A stretch of DNA of 64,000 nt. It comes from Phycisphaerae bacterium. Lineage in GTDB: Bacteria; Planctomycetota; Phycisphaerae; FEN-1346; JAACEH01. Location: the NCBI GenBank assembly GCA_012729015.1, contig JAAYDY010000088.1, positions 62,001 to 126,000 of the forward strand. The letters are read 5' to 3'. The position numbers and the translations under genes were made by a program. Below the pieces are notes generated by a model. It ran no database searches. It was not told the origin of the DNA and saw nothing but the letters and a program-made list of their open reading frames with translations. Shown piece by piece: positions 1-8,989 of the stretch (its first letter is position 1; every line of letters begins with the position of its first letter).

Positions 1-85
1 ACCACCGTACAATTCCTCCTCTCCAATGGCTCCAGAGACATGCCGATGGCAGGATACTACGTGGCGGCCTCGCAGGCAACAAGAA

Positions 86-115
86 AGCCGCGCGACCGGG
101 GGCGGCCGCGCGGCT
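86..115 (-). terminator. Intrinsic terminator after the GH16 gene
   Basis: Perfect 9-bp stem (86-94 with 107-115) with a 12-nt loop. On the minus strand it is followed by a U-rich stretch (positions 85-76). It lies 36 nt beyond the GH16 stop codon. Positions 1-30 read on the minus strand carry a strong GGAGAGGAGG-type Shine-Dalgarno, so another minus-strand gene may begin at the very edge; too little is present to call it. Confidence 0.6.
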
Positions 116-151
116 CTCGGAATCCTGACGGCACTGCCGCCTCGAACGGCA

Positions 152-967
152 CTACTCCTTCTTGTCCGCCTTGTCGTCCTTGCCAGCCTTCTTGGCCAGA
201 GGGTAGAACTTCACCCAGTCGATGAGGTATCTGGCGTCCTCCTTCGGCGGGCCCTTGATCCAGCTCGGCTTGGTCCACGCGTTGAAGAACATCTCGTGGC
301 CGACATCCGGCGGTTCCTGGCCGGGCGGGCACTTCCAGGTGCGCAGCTCCTTGCCGTCGACGTGCCAGACGATCCGATCAGGCAGCAGGTCGATGCCCCA
401 GACATGGAAATCGTCCGACGGATTGAACTCCAGCGGCACGTCTTCCACGAAGGCGTTCTTCACGCCGGGCACGTGGACCGCGAGGTGGACCTTGCCGGTC
501 TTCTTGCCGAAGGTATAGGTCAGCAGCTCGATGTCCACCTCGTACTTGGTGCCGTCGTCGGCTGTTTCGGTGGCCATGTTCTCCCAGTCGTCGGTGAACA
601 TGCTGTTGAGGACGCCGGGGACCGATGCCGCCTTCAGCCGCGCCACCCATCGGCCGTAGGGATAGTCCTTGGCCGTCTGCATCGAGCCGCCGCGGTACGG
701 TTCGCCGGCCAGGACGGTCTGGACGAGGCATCCCTTGCCGTCGTCGGCGCAGCGGTCGGGCGACATCTCCGTGCCGTTCTGTTTCCAGGAGGCGACGCGC
801 CAGTCTTTCTGGGTTTTGCTCCATCCGGTGTCGAAGTTGTCCTGAAATGCGGGCTCGTCGGCGAAGCGGGCGGTCTTCGGCCCGGTCTTTTCGGCGGCGG
901 CCAGCAGGCTTGCGCCGGCCACGGCCACCACCGCCAGCGTCCACCATCGTTGCTGTCCCACGATCAT
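152..967 (-). CDS. GH16-family secreted glycoside hydrolase (beta-glucanase/agarase-like)
   Basis: 271 aa. A hydrophobic N-terminal segment (about residues 8-25, ending near AAA) looks like a signal peptide, so the enzyme is probably exported. The body has a concanavalin-like beta-sandwich pattern and the GH16 catalytic signature EVDIE, with E143 and E147 as probable nucleophile and acid/base and D145 between them. Family members hydrolyse beta-1,3/1,4-glucans or algal galactans; the substrate cannot be read from sequence. The Lys/Asp-rich tail after residue 255 is low complexity. The start is supported by AAAGGAG about 7 nt upstream. It lies 20 nt downstream of an AraC regulator on the same strand, so co-transcription and inducer-dependent control are likely. 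An intrinsic terminator follows. Confidence 0.8.
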   Translation of the reverse strand: MIVGQQRWWTLAVVAVAGASLLAAAEKTGPKTARFADEPAFQDNFDTGWSKTQKDWRVASWKQNGTEMSPDRCADDGKGCLVQTVLAGEPYRGGSMQTAKDYPYGRWVARLKAASVPGVLNSMFTDDWENMATETADDGTKYEVDIELLTYTFGKKTGKVHLAVHVPGVKNAFVEDVPLEFNPSDDFHVWGIDLLPDRIVWHVDGKELRTWKCPPGQEPPDVGHEMFFNAWTKPSWIKGPPKEDARYLIDWVKFYPLAKKAGKDDKADKKE

Positions 968-987
968 ACCTGGTCTCCTTTCGAGTA

Positions 988-1890
988 TCAGCCGCGCGCG
1001 TCCACGGCGGCCTCACTGCCGCCATGGTGTCGGCGATACGTGGTCGGGGCGACGCCGTACTGGGCCTGGAAGGCGCGGCAGAGGTGGCTGACGTCGGTGA
1101 AGCCCCACTCTTCGGCGATGGCCTTGAGCGAGTCGCCCGAGGTGACCAGTTGCCGGGCGGCGCCGCTGAGGCGGTGCCGCAGGGCGAAGTCCGCGAACGT
1201 GATGCCCGTAACGCGGCGGAACATGTCGCTGAATCGGTTGCTGCTGAGGCCGCAGAGCTTGGCCGCGTCCTCGGTGTTGATCCGTTTGCGCGTGGCGAAG
1301 ACGGCGTCGATGGCCTGTCGGACGCGGCCGAAGTCGTCGTCGGCCGGCGCGGCGCTGCCCTTGGGCGGTTGCCAGGTCCGCGTGAGGTCCAGGAGCACCT
1401 CCAGCAGCAGCAGCCGCAGACGCACCTGGCACTGCGGCCCGGGATGGTCGGCGATGGCCCGGAACCGTTCGGCCACCTCCAGCATGGAGGCCCGGTCGGG
1501 TTCGGCGACCTGCGGCCGGTAGGCCGGCGGCACCGAAAACGGCAGCAGCCAGTTGTGCCCGGTGTACTCGTCGAACCGCGTGTCGGCCAGCAGCGTGGGA
1601 TGGATAATCAGCGACAGACGCTGGCATGGGCGGTCGATGATCCTGTAGGCGTGAGGTTCCCACATGCCGCAGAGCCAGACTTCGCCCGGTTCCAGGGTGC
1701 GTTCCTGGTCGGGGAAGATGCGGGCCATGCGGCCGCTGAGAAGGATGCCCAACTCGACCGGATAGTGGAACTCGAACGCCGTTCCCCAGGGCACGTCGCC
1801 GTCGGTAGAGATGCAAAGGATCGGACTCTCCCGCGAGACCGTCAGGTCCGTGCGTCGAATGGCCATGGCGTCGAGCCAGCCGGATCGCAT
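988..1890 (-). CDS. AraC-family transcriptional regulator (copy 1)
   Basis: 300 aa with the two-part AraC layout: an N-terminal cupin-like sensing region (about 15-130, with PGEVWLCGMWEPHAY) and a C-terminal double helix-turn-helix (about 200-295, with AAKLCGLSSNRFSDMFRRVTG and the second helix ending in F-x-A-x-YG). The start at 1890 is chosen because MRSGWLDA aligns with the start of the neighbouring paralogue; an in-frame extension upstream has no match there. It probably controls the GH16 gene 20 nt downstream in response to a sugar. The two paralogues are similar along their whole length, including the sensing domain, which suggests a local tandem duplication. Confidence 0.85.
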   Translation of the reverse strand: MRSGWLDAMAIRRTDLTVSRESPILCISTDGDVPWGTAFEFHYPVELGILLSGRMARIFPDQERTLEPGEVWLCGMWEPHAYRIIDRPCQRLSLIIHPTLLADTRFDEYTGHNWLLPFSVPPAYRPQVAEPDRASMLEVAERFRAIADHPGPQCQVRLRLLLLEVLLDLTRTWQPPKGSAAPADDDFGRVRQAIDAVFATRKRINTEDAAKLCGLSSNRFSDMFRRVTGITFADFALRHRLSGAARQLVTSGDSLKAIAEEWGFTDVSHLCRAFQAQYGVAPTTYRRHHGGSEAAVDARG

Positions 1891-2128
1891 TCCAGATCTC
1901 ACCTGTCGTCCTCCAGAACGGTCATCGGCGACATCGCAAAATACAGTGTGCGTGCCGCGGGTACGGCAGCCACGGCAGCTATTAGAACACAGGCCATGGC
2001 GATATGGCAACGGGAAAATTCGCCCGTGGAGTAGAAAATATACAATGCTCGCGCGGCCTGCCGCGGGTCACAGAGGCCTGAACCGCGGAATTTCCGGCGT
2101 GTGGCGCGATGCGACCGCGGCGCGGGGG

Positions 2129-3028
2129 TCAGTCTGCGGTATTTTCCGTGGCGCCGCCGGCCGTCTGCTGGCGCCGATAGACAGTGGGCGGCACGCCGTA
2201 ATGGGCCTGGAACGACCGGCACAGGTGACTGACGTCGGTGAAGCCCCAGTCGTCGGCGATCATCTTCAGCGGGTCGCTGGAGCCGACCAGTTGGCGGGCG
2301 GCGCCGCTGAGGCGGTACCGCAGGGCAAAGTCCGCGAAGGTGATGCCGGTGACGCTGTGGAACATGTCGCTGAAGCGGTTGCGACTCAGGCCGCACAGTT
2401 GGGCGGCCGCCTTGGTGTTGATTCGTTTGCGCGTGGCGAAGACGGCGTCGATGGCCTGTCGGACGCGACCGAAGTCGTCCGGCGAGGGCGTGGCGCTGCC
2501 CGGCGGCGGCTGCCAGCCGCGCGTCAGGTTGAGCATGGTTTCCCACAGCAGCAGCCGCAACCGCACCTGCGACATCGGCTCGGGCCGCGCGGCGGCGGCC
2601 AGACGCTCGGCCATGGCCAGCATGGCGGGGCGGTCGGCCTCGGCCACGCGCGGCCTCGCCGCGGCGCTGACCGAGAACGGCAGCAGCCAGTTGTGGCCGG
2701 GAATCTCCTCGAACCGCGTCTCGGCCAGCAGCGGCGGATGGATGATCAGGACCGTGCGGTGGCACGGGCGTTCGACGATCTCGTAGCCGTGGGGCTCCCA
2801 CATGCCGCAGAACCAGACGTCGCCGGGCTCGAGAATGCGTTCGTGGCCGGCGAAGATGCGTCGCATCCGCCCGCGCAGGACGATGCCCAACTCCAACGGG
2901 TAATGGAACTCGTAGGCCGTGGACCAGGGATGATCGCCGGTGTTCAGCAGATAGAGCACCGGTTGCTTCTGCGACACGGGCAAGTCCGTCCGCCGCACAG
3001 CCAGGGCGCCCAGGGGTCCGGGTTTCAT
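2129..3028 (-). CDS. AraC-family transcriptional regulator (copy 2)
   Basis: 299 aa, full-length paralogue of the next gene on the strand (988-1890): N-terminal cupin-like domain, C-terminal AraC double HTH. The start ATG at 3028 has GGAGGA about 7 nt upstream and its first residues (MKPGPLGALAVRRTD) line up with copy 1. 238 nt separate the two genes, enough for a separate promoter for copy 1. It may act on the downstream genes or on the divergent M14 peptidase gene starting at 3207; neither can be shown from sequence. Confidence 0.85.
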   Translation of the reverse strand: MKPGPLGALAVRRTDLPVSQKQPVLYLLNTGDHPWSTAYEFHYPLELGIVLRGRMRRIFAGHERILEPGDVWFCGMWEPHGYEIVERPCHRTVLIIHPPLLAETRFEEIPGHNWLLPFSVSAAARPRVAEADRPAMLAMAERLAAAARPEPMSQVRLRLLLWETMLNLTRGWQPPPGSATPSPDDFGRVRQAIDAVFATRKRINTKAAAQLCGLSRNRFSDMFHSVTGITFADFALRYRLSGAARQLVGSSDPLKMIADDWGFTDVSHLCRSFQAHYGVPPTVYRRQQTAGGATENTAD

Positions 3029-3206
3029 GGTGCGTGTCCTCCAGGGAAGATCATGGTGCAAAAAAGCAATTGCTGGTGCCAATTTTACCGAGTATTGTCC
3101 TTGTTTCCTTTGCTCTAAGGTGTAAAACGACAAAAACCCACTCTGGTATCGGACAGTTTAAGGATTCGTGTGCAGTGATTGCCCTTGCGACCTGAGGATG
3201 GATGTG

Positions 3207-4877
3207 ATGAAGCTGTCGTACCGATGTCCGAAGCTATGGGTGGCCGTGGCGGTCGTGCTGGTGGCGTCCGCGGGGCGGTGCGATGCCGCAGCCGCGGCGC
3301 CCGAGGCGGCCGCGTTGTCGTTCATGACTCCCGTGGCGCCGCCGGGGCGCCTGCTCGTGACCGATCTGGACGAATCGTCCGGGCCGGCGGCCAGTCTGAA
3401 GTTGCTCCTGGGCCCGGAAACGGTGGTCGTGCGTCCCGAGGCGTTGGCCGCGGGGATGCCCGAGGGCGGGGAACTGGGCATGGTGGTCCTGTCGCTCGGC
3501 GCCGCCGACGCGGCAGCGGCGTTCGGAATGATTCGCCGGTACGCCGAGAGCGGCCGCACGGTAGTCGTGGACACGGCCGCCTATGCGGCCATGACCGGTG
3601 CGACAGTTGTCATGGCGCCGACGGATCACGTGCGGATCGTCCGCGAGAGCGACCTGGCGGCCGGGCTGAAGGTCGGCGACCGTCTGCCGCTGCACGGGCG
3701 CGGCGGGCTGGCGGCGTTGGCGGGCGTGCGTGACGGAGAGGATACCGCGGTAATCGCCGTGGCGGGGCCGGAGTCGGCGGCGGCCCTGGTTCAGCAGCGG
3801 GTGGGCCTGGGCCGGATCGTCGTGACCGACCTGCGGACGCCCGGCGAGCCGTTCGTCTGGCATCCGGGCACGGTGTACAAGTACCTGTTTGCCGCCAACG
3901 CCGTGGGCAATCCGGCCCGGTTCGGCCGCCTCTGGCCATCCAGGCCGACCTATGCCGAGCTGGTGGAGCAGATCAAGGCCCTGGCGGCGGCGCACCCGGC
4001 CCTGGTGTGTCGGGTGGAAGGCCCCGCGGCCGGCGGCTACGAGATCTACAGCCTGACCCTCGGCGACGCCGAGGCGCCGGGCCTGCTGATCCTGGGCTGC
4101 GTTCACGGCAACGAGTGGGAAAATGCCCTGGGGCTGGTGACGTTCGTGCGACACGCCCTCGAGCGGCCGGCGGAGGTCGGTTTCGACCCGCGGAAGGTGC
4201 GGCTGACGGTGGTCCCGGTGGTGTGCCCGTCGGGGTACGATAGCGTGTCGCGGGTGAACGCCAACGGCGTGAATCTGAACCGCAACGGCGACGTGAAGTG
4301 GCAGGAGTACACGGCGGCCGACACCAACGGCGACGGGGCGTATGGTCCGGGCGACCAGGACTGGAAAGGCGCGGCCGCCCTGAGCGAGCCCGAGACGCGG
4401 ACGCTGATGGGCATCGTCGCGCGAGGCCGGTTCCGTGCTGTGCTGGACCTTCACAGCAATCCGTCGGGGACGGGCTACAACAAGCTGATGTCGAGCCGTT
4501 CGTCGGTGCCTGGCGCGGCGGAGGCGACCGAGGCCCTGGCGCGGCGGTTCACGGAGCGCGTGGCCGGCCGCTATGTTCTGCGGCAACAGCACGAGAAGGC
4601 GATCAAGCGGATCGTGAACGAGCGGGTCTGGAATGGCTCGTCGGGGCCGACGCTGAATGCGAGCACGTTCCTGTCGGCCGGCCGCCACAGTGTGCTGGTC
4701 GAACTGCCGGGCGGATTCTGGATGCAGGATCCCGTCAAGAGCGCGTATGGCACGTTTCTGTGTACGGACCTGGTGAGCGAACTGTGTGTGGCGTTTGTGG
4801 ACACCTACGGCGAGCTGCCGGCGGCGACGGAGAGTCGTGCGGCAGCGCGCTCAACCCCGGAAGGAGAGCAGCGATGA
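3207..4877 (+). CDS. Secreted M14-family zinc carboxypeptidase
   Basis: 556 aa. Signal peptide at about 8-27. Residues about 40-240 form a separate alpha/beta region I cannot name. The peptidase domain (about 250-530) has the zinc-binding HxxE motif HGNE (H300, E303), the third zinc ligand in DLHSN (H416) and the catalytic glutamate in VELPGGF (E499), so an active metallocarboxypeptidase is expected. NVNLNRNGD-type spacing and a calcium-like DTNGDGAYGPGDQD loop occur in between. Start: of three close ATGs, 3207 is best spaced (8 nt) from GAGGA. The stop overlaps the next start as ATGA (4874-4877), so translation of the two secreted proteins is probably coupled. Confidence 0.8.
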   Translation: MKLSYRCPKLWVAVAVVLVASAGRCDAAAAAPEAAALSFMTPVAPPGRLLVTDLDESSGPAASLKLLLGPETVVVRPEALAAGMPEGGELGMVVLSLGAADAAAAFGMIRRYAESGRTVVVDTAAYAAMTGATVVMAPTDHVRIVRESDLAAGLKVGDRLPLHGRGGLAALAGVRDGEDTAVIAVAGPESAAALVQQRVGLGRIVVTDLRTPGEPFVWHPGTVYKYLFAANAVGNPARFGRLWPSRPTYAELVEQIKALAAAHPALVCRVEGPAAGGYEIYSLTLGDAEAPGLLILGCVHGNEWENALGLVTFVRHALERPAEVGFDPRKVRLTVVPVVCPSGYDSVSRVNANGVNLNRNGDVKWQEYTAADTNGDGAYGPGDQDWKGAAALSEPETRTLMGIVARGRFRAVLDLHSNPSGTGYNKLMSSRSSVPGAAEATEALARRFTERVAGRYVLRQQHEKAIKRIVNERVWNGSSGPTLNASTFLSAGRHSVLVELPGGFWMQDPVKSAYGTFLCTDLVSELCVAFVDTYGELPAATESRAAARSTPEGEQR

Positions 4878-7066
4878 GACACCTGGTGCAGTCGTCGGCG
4901 TCGTGGGCGATCGTCGTCCTGGCGGCGCTGTGTTGCGGATCGGCGGCCGCGGCCGCAGAGGCGGACGCGACGTATCCCTGGCCTGAGGCGCTGTTCAGCG
5001 ACCCGATCGAGGTTGGTGACCTGGACATCTGGCGTCGCGTGGAGATCACCGGCGGCGGGAAGGTGGAGCTGAGCACGGGCGTGCGTTACAACGGGCGGTA
5101 CGCGGTGCTCTGCACGGCGCCGGACTCGGGCGCCGAGCCGCGGCAGGCCCGGGTGCTGGGCCAGTACACCGGCCATCCCCGGTTCGCCGAGGCCAAGTCG
5201 TTCTGCCTGCGGGCGCACCTGCAATTCGGCAAGGACTTCAAGGCCGGCTCGGGGTGCAGCGTCATGGCGCTGGGCAGCTTCAAGGCTCCGCCCGATGGTT
5301 CGTACGAGGGGCACATGATCGAGGTCGCCGTGAAGCAGCGCGGCAACGGCGTGGTACTCTGTCTGCCTTCGTCGGCGAAGAAGGAGGAAGGCAACACCGT
5401 CCTCAAGCCGAAGGCGTGGCACTGCGTGGAACTGCATGTGGTCCCCGGGGCCGAAGGCAAGGCCGACGTGGCGGTGATGCTGGACGGCAAGAAGGAACTG
5501 GCGGCGTCGGGCGTGGCGTTGCCGCGCAGGCCGGACGGCCTGGCGGTGGGGTTGCTCCAGTGCGCCGGGTCGGCGGGCGGGTCGCTTCTGGTGGATGAGG
5601 TGGAGGTGACCGACGCGCCGACGGGTCCGCGTGAGGCGGCAGTGCGGCTGGCGCATCCGAGCTTCGTGCCGCGCATCGGCGCGCCGGTGGTGGCCCTGCT
5701 GACGGGCGACCGGGAGAACGACCGGCTGGTGGCCACGCTGACGAGCAAGGCGGGACTGGACCGGAAAGTGTTCGAGGGCAAGGGACCGTTCGAGGGACGC
5801 GTGGATTTCCGCGTGGACCTGGCCGGGCTGCCGGCGTCCCAGTACACGCTCACGGTGACCCTGCAGGATGCCTCGGGCAAGGCCCGGGCCGCGGCTCAGT
5901 ACAGCTACGCCAAGCCCTACGACGGCGACACGGAGTACTCGATTGACGCGTCGAACGCGATCACCTACCAGGGCAGGAAGTTCTTCCCGGTGACGTCGTT
6001 CGGCCTGAAGCGGACCGAGATCGCCAAGTGGAAGCAGGAGCGGTACTGCAATATCCTGTACGGGAAGGAGTGGGGCACGGAACTGGTGGGTGTGCCGAAG
6101 TACAAGCGTCTGCTGGACGTGGCGGCCGAGCAGGGGATGACGGTGATCGGGCCGGCGGCCGACGACCGGTTCGACCGGCAGGGGTTGCCGCAGTGGGACC
6201 CGAAGGCGATGGAGGAGTATCTGAAGGAATTCGTGAACCATCCGGGCGTGGCGTGGTGGATGTGGCGCGAGGAGCCGATCAACTGGAAGTACGACGCCGC
6301 GACGGTGAAGTCGTGGTACGACCTGGTGAAGCGTCTGGACCCGAAGCGGATGCACGAGAACCTGGAGATGGGCGGCTGCTACCAGATCGGCATTCTGCGG
6401 GCGAAGGTGGTGTACAACACATGGCCGTACCTGGTGGGCGACTCGTATTCGTGGGACATTTACCCGATTGAGAACGAGCACGAGAAGAACGGGACGTTCG
6501 TCGATTATGCGCAGGTGGCGGACCGCGTGGTGAATTGGAACATGGGCCTGGTGCCGGTGATCGTGAACGTGGCGCCGGCCGACTGCACGCCGGGCAAGAA
6601 GGGCGGCACGCCGACGCCGGCCGAGGTGGAGTTCGTGTGCTGGCTGTCAATCGTGCACCAGGCCAAGGGCGTGCACTGGTACCCGTACCAGGGCAAGGTG
6701 CCGCCGGAAAACTTCGTGGCGATGACGAAGTTCGTGGACGACACGACGGCGCTGACCGAGGCGATCCTGGGCGAGGAGTCGCCGGTGCCGGTGACGGACA
6801 AGGAGCAGGGCGGCGGCCGCGTGGACGTTCGTGCGACGACGGACGGCCAGGGGAACGTTTACATCTTTGCGGTGAACCTGGGCCGCGAGGGCGAGAAGGT
6901 GACCTTCACGCTCGGCCGCCGGATCGACGGCAAGGCGTTGCCCGAGGGGCTCCAGGTGGAAGTGTACGGTCAGGATCGGACGATCGCGCTTCAAGGGGCG
7001 ACGTTCACGGACGAGTTTGAGCCGATCGGTGTCCGCATCTACAAGCTGGCGGGTGCGGCGAAGTAG
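4874..7066 (+). CDS. Secreted TIM-barrel glycoside-hydrolase-like protein
   Basis: 730 aa. Signal peptide (about 5-27, ending AAAAAEA). Residues about 45-215 read like a laminin-G/concanavalin-like beta-sandwich; 220-345 a beta-rich linker domain; 355-640 a barrel with GH5/GH42-like features, including PGVAWWMWREEP, where the E before P is a typical barrel acid/base position, and a later WDIYP strand. The C-terminal 80 residues resemble a beta-sandwich cap. No exact family can be named with confidence. Translationally coupled to the M14 peptidase (ATGA overlap), with AAGGAG upstream of the start. Confidence 0.65.
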   Translation: MRHLVQSSASWAIVVLAALCCGSAAAAAEADATYPWPEALFSDPIEVGDLDIWRRVEITGGGKVELSTGVRYNGRYAVLCTAPDSGAEPRQARVLGQYTGHPRFAEAKSFCLRAHLQFGKDFKAGSGCSVMALGSFKAPPDGSYEGHMIEVAVKQRGNGVVLCLPSSAKKEEGNTVLKPKAWHCVELHVVPGAEGKADVAVMLDGKKELAASGVALPRRPDGLAVGLLQCAGSAGGSLLVDEVEVTDAPTGPREAAVRLAHPSFVPRIGAPVVALLTGDRENDRLVATLTSKAGLDRKVFEGKGPFEGRVDFRVDLAGLPASQYTLTVTLQDASGKARAAAQYSYAKPYDGDTEYSIDASNAITYQGRKFFPVTSFGLKRTEIAKWKQERYCNILYGKEWGTELVGVPKYKRLLDVAAEQGMTVIGPAADDRFDRQGLPQWDPKAMEEYLKEFVNHPGVAWWMWREEPINWKYDAATVKSWYDLVKRLDPKRMHENLEMGGCYQIGILRAKVVYNTWPYLVGDSYSWDIYPIENEHEKNGTFVDYAQVADRVVNWNMGLVPVIVNVAPADCTPGKKGGTPTPAEVEFVCWLSIVHQAKGVHWYPYQGKVPPENFVAMTKFVDDTTALTEAILGEESPVPVTDKEQGGGRVDVRATTDGQGNVYIFAVNLGREGEKVTFTLGRRIDGKALPEGLQVEVYGQDRTIALQGATFTDEFEPIGVRIYKLAGAAK

Positions 7067-7264
7067 CGGTCGCATCGGCCCTCGGGTCCATGCGGCCCGG
7101 CTGGGTCTGGCAGTGATGCGACGTGCATCGAGGCAACTCGGGTGTGTGGACCGTGGCGGCGGTGGCGCTCGTGGCGACATGGAGCGTGGCCGCCGCCGCT
7201 TCTTCACCCTCGAAGAGCCGCAGCAGGTCAGGTCCACAGATCCGACGGATTGTTCGCTCGGCGT

Positions 7265-7368
7265 GTCGGGTCTGTTGACCCGACCTACGGGCTGATGCCC
7301 GCTACGAGTGTCGGTTCCGTTGACCCGACCTACGGGCGCTCCGCGTGGGTCCGGGGGACCCACCCTAC
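7265..7368. repeat. REP-like palindrome cluster (two R2, one R1)
   Basis: R2 copies (GTCGGGTC-TGTT-GACCCGAC then CTAC) at 7265-7288 and, degenerate, 7310-7333; an R1 copy (CGCGTGGGTCC-N4-GACCCACCCTAC) at 7342-7368. Read on the minus strand each starts with GTAG followed by a hairpin. Apart from these and a possible promoter, the 7067-7530 gap holds nothing I recognise. Confidence 0.8.
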
Positions 7369-7428
7369 AGGCTATCGCGACTTGTCATCCATTCGCGGTG
7401 CGGCGCACCTCTCGGAATGGGGAGCCCT

Positions 7429-7456
7429 TTGGGTTCCTGCTGGGTGTTGATACAAT
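7429..7456 (+). promoter_or_regulatory. Possible sigma-70-type promoter for the GHL10 gene
   Basis: TTGGGT, 16-nt spacer, TACAAT (preceded by TGA), about 75 nt before the GTG start at 7531. The -10 is good and the -35 weak. Confidence 0.35.
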
Positions 7457-7530
7457 AGGAACGGTCGCGGCGGGGGTGCGACGGCCGGAGGCGCGGGACC
7501 ATCTGCCGTGGACGGCGTCGGAGGCGTGCG

Positions 7531-8685
7531 GTGACGGGTCGAGTGTGGGCGTGTCTGTTGGCGCTGAGCGTGTGGGCGGGCGGCGGCTGCGCGCCGTCGT
7601 CGGCCGAATGCTCCGGCGATGCGCTGGTGAACGAGGAGACGGCCTTGGACGCGCTGCCGAAGGCCCAGTTCGACTGGAAGGCCCTGTGGGTCTGGATCAG
7701 TCCGTCGTCGAGCCGCGAGGACGTGCAGCAGATGGCGTCGCTGGCGGCCGAGTGCGGGTTCACGGCGATCATTGTCAACACGGGGCACCGCGGGGAGGCG
7801 TCGTACAAGAGCCGCTACAGGCCCATGGCCGCGGGGCAGACGGTGGACGTGCTGGGCGAGGCCGTGGCGGCCGGCCATAGCCGCGGCCTGGAGGTCTACG
7901 CCTGGATCTCGTACCTGGCGGGCAGCGGCACGGAGACATTCCAGAAGGAGCACCCGGACCATGTGCAGGTGCTGCTGCCGGAGGAGGAGGCGAAGGCGGC
8001 CGCCGGCACGCGGACGAGCCCGGACCGGGCGGACGTTCAGGGCGGCAGTTGGCTGTGTCCGGACCGCGGGCTGACCGAGTACGAGCGCGGCATCACGGAC
8101 GAAATCGTCCGCAACTACGCTCTGGACGGCATCGCGATCGACTTTCTGGGCTACCGGAACTACCGGGCGTGCTACTGCGCGTTCTCGACGGCTCAGCGGG
8201 CGGCCTTCGCCCAGGCCCATCCGGAGCTGTCGGCGGAGCAGGTGCTGATGCAGTTTTCTCGGCAATCGCTGGTGCACTTTTCGCAACAGGTCCGGGAGAC
8301 GGTTCTGGCGGCCAAGCCGACGATGAAGGTGGCGATTCACGTGTATCCGGACTTCGACCCCGATCCGCTATATGGGAATCGGCTGGCGGTGGACTACTGC
8401 GGCCAGACGATTGCGTGGTTTTATGTGCCACATTGGCCGTTTGAACGTATACTTGAGAATCAGAAGGCATATATGGCGGCCCAGGGCCGGCACGTGCCGT
8501 GGAACCGTCATGTGGCCTTCGTGGGTTGCCGGGCCGATGATGCGGCGAAGTCGCCTGAGCGGCTGCGTCGGGAAATCCGCCTGGCGGGCGCCTGCGGCTG
8601 CCGGCATATGATGTTCGCGTTCCACGAGACGCTGCACCAGGATTCGGCGCTGGCTGCGGCCGTGAGGGACGAACTGACTCCGTAA
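7531..8685 (+). CDS. GHL10 (glycosyl hydrolase-like 10, DUF187) secreted protein
   Basis: 384 aa. Begins with a hydrophobic leader ending WAGGGC; the cysteine could be a lipid anchor although the lipobox is not canonical. The rest is a predicted barrel of the GHL10/YddW type: FDWKALWVW at strand 1, a central NTG-R-G-E-x-S/Y stretch, RGLEVYAWISY, and DGIAIDFLGYRNYRACYC, where the D in GIAID is typical of the family active face. Activity in the family is mostly uncharacterised; some members act on peptidoglycan or exopolysaccharide. Start is GTG at 7531 with GGAGG about 6 nt upstream. Confidence 0.75.
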   Translation: MTGRVWACLLALSVWAGGGCAPSSAECSGDALVNEETALDALPKAQFDWKALWVWISPSSSREDVQQMASLAAECGFTAIIVNTGHRGEASYKSRYRPMAAGQTVDVLGEAVAAGHSRGLEVYAWISYLAGSGTETFQKEHPDHVQVLLPEEEAKAAAGTRTSPDRADVQGGSWLCPDRGLTEYERGITDEIVRNYALDGIAIDFLGYRNYRACYCAFSTAQRAAFAQAHPELSAEQVLMQFSRQSLVHFSQQVRETVLAAKPTMKVAIHVYPDFDPDPLYGNRLAVDYCGQTIAWFYVPHWPFERILENQKAYMAAQGRHVPWNRHVAFVGCRADDAAKSPERLRREIRLAGACGCRHMMFAFHETLHQDSALAAAVRDELTP

Positions 8686-8867
8686 GTCGTTGCACACCAT
8701 GAGCCTGCCTCCCCGAGTTGACGACGAAGGGCGTCTGTTGCCTGGCCGCCGGGCCCGTGAGCGGCTGCCGGCGTGCGCGTAACGTGTGACTGGCGCTTGA
8801 CATAGCCGCGGCGCGTGAGGTGCCTCGGGCAAGTGAGGATGTCTGCGGCGCTGTCACCCTGATCCGC

Positions 8868-8897
8868 TTGACAAGGGGGAATTGGCTCCTATATAGT
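8868..8897 (+). promoter_or_regulatory. Strong sigma-70-type promoter
   Basis: Consensus TTGACA (8868-8873), then TATATA (8890-8895, 16-nt spacer) or TATAGT (8892-8897, 18-nt spacer). About 90 nt upstream of the small gene at 8990. It stands out because the surrounding DNA is GC-rich; the rest of 8686-8989 shows nothing recognisable. Confidence 0.6.
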
Positions 8898-8989
8898 ATG
8901 TGGTCTTGGCGCAAGAGAAGGCGGGTCGGCATGCGGCAGACGGGGACCGACCGAAGCAGAGCGTCGTTGCGTGGGAGGGGCAGTGCCGT

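Noticed and set aside
1..25. A gene starting at the left edge on the minus strand
   Set aside because: There is a strong Shine-Dalgarno-like GGAGAGGAGG and a possible GTG at position 5, but only two codons lie in the window.
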